This document shows positions 63,591 to 64,000 of a DNA stretch of 64,000 bases, one piece after another. Position numbers and translations under genes: made by a program. Each line of letters starts with the position of its first letter. Position 1 is the stretch's first letter. The notes below the pieces were generated by a model that saw only the letters and a list, made by a program, of their open reading frames with translations, did not search any database and had not been told where the DNA came from. The stretch is taken from contig NW_003314275.1 of NCBI RefSeq assembly GCF_000143415.4, forward strand, positions 1,437,999-1,501,998, in the 5' to 3' direction. Origin of the DNA: Selaginella moellendorffii (taxonomy: Eukaryota > Streptophyta > Lycopodiopsida > Selaginellales > Selaginellaceae).

Positions 63591-64000
63591 CACAAATTTT
63601 TCCTTTCCAATTTGCCAGCTTACCTCGTCTATCCGTCCAACACTGCCTTGGCTTTTGCTAAGTTCCCTTGCCAAGGTTCTCGCCTATGGTACCAGCTCCT
63701 ACTTGGTTTCAGCTACTCACTGCACGAGCAACGGAGAGTTAGCCATCCTTCCACGGATTCCCAAATCACTCCCAATCCCCCTCCCCGGGTTAGACTGGAC
63801 TTAAGGTTCGGCTACACTCCCCGCAAGCGCAAGCAGCCAAGCACACCAAGCTTCCAGATTCCTAACATCCCTTGGTACCACAAGACTTGATCATGGGACC
63901 CTCTAAATCCCAAGTCTTGAGTGCAACACTTGCTTCGGGACGCCGGGGCGAAACACCGTGGCCTAACGGCCCGGTATGGGTACCCCTCGCCCCCCACATC
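63591..64000 (+). other. C-rich segment at the right edge
   Basis: Base composition changes abruptly near 63590 to C-rich on the + strand, with a 92-codon frame at 63612-63890 of no known family. It could be the start of another repeat or the 3' region of the same element; the window ends too soon to tell. Confidence 0.3.

Noticed and set aside
1-64000. CRISPR array, prokaryotic operon, rRNA or tRNA genes
   Set aside because: No regularly spaced repeats, rRNA stretches or cloverleaf with a GGTTCGA-type arm were noticed; the genome is clearly that of a plant nucleus.

Overview
This is nuclear DNA of a land plant, almost certainly a lycophyte of the Selaginella type (S. moellendorffii is the best guess). 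Introns are nearly all 45-75 bp, gene spacing is tight, five pentatricopeptide (PPR) genes lie in about 35 kb, and the housekeeping genes are clearly plant-like but diverged from flowering plants. No database search was possible. Identities come from reading motifs and from recalled families, and exon joins were worked out by hand from GT/GC...AG sites and reading frame.

Layout. From 1 to 47.4 kb is gene-dense euchromatin: a PPR gene; NEDD8/RUB1 head-to-head with class I trehalose-6-phosphate synthase; a TRAPPC10/TRS130 vesicle-tethering subunit; a type I MADS gene; the tRNA m2G10 methyltransferase TRM11; an AMT2-type ammonium transporter; an NXD1 (neoxanthin-deficient 1) homologue; and a GDSL esterase. 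Next come a degenerate F-box gene, two tandem FCP1-like phosphatase genes, a BAHD acyltransferase, two more PPR genes, a small acidic protein (SMAP1), a probable mitochondrial protein facing a DYW-class PPR gene across 33 bp, a PPR gene carrying an OSB-type PDF module, and a class III chitinase. Then follow a Tim17/22/23-family protein, ribosomal protein S29, a GT47 glycosyltransferase, an unrecognised Ser-rich protein, V-ATPase subunit a, a second type I MADS gene and alpha-SNAP.

From 47.4 to 56 kb is a graveyard of intron-bearing gene fragments: a WD40/TWD40-like gene, organellar isoleucyl-tRNA synthetase, bacterial-type DNA topoisomerase I in two separated pieces, and a frameshifted LRR receptor-like gene. 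From 57.4 to 64 kb is LTR-retrotransposon DNA. Two LTR/primer-binding-site ends face away from each other around a roughly 2.1-kb imperfect palindrome, followed by about 4 kb of open-frame-free, C-poor sequence.

The genes do not form one pathway. Recurrent themes are organelle RNA metabolism (PPRs, the PDF-PPR, the mitochondrial protein) and endomembrane traffic (TRAPPC10, alpha-SNAP, V-ATPase). Several growth-related genes have AGGGTTT telo-box motifs just upstream. The most unusual items are the PDF-PPR fusion, the FCP1-like pair in which one copy has lost a catalytic Asp, the 31-residue all-S PPR array, and the shuffled gene-fragment block beside the palindromic LTR pair.
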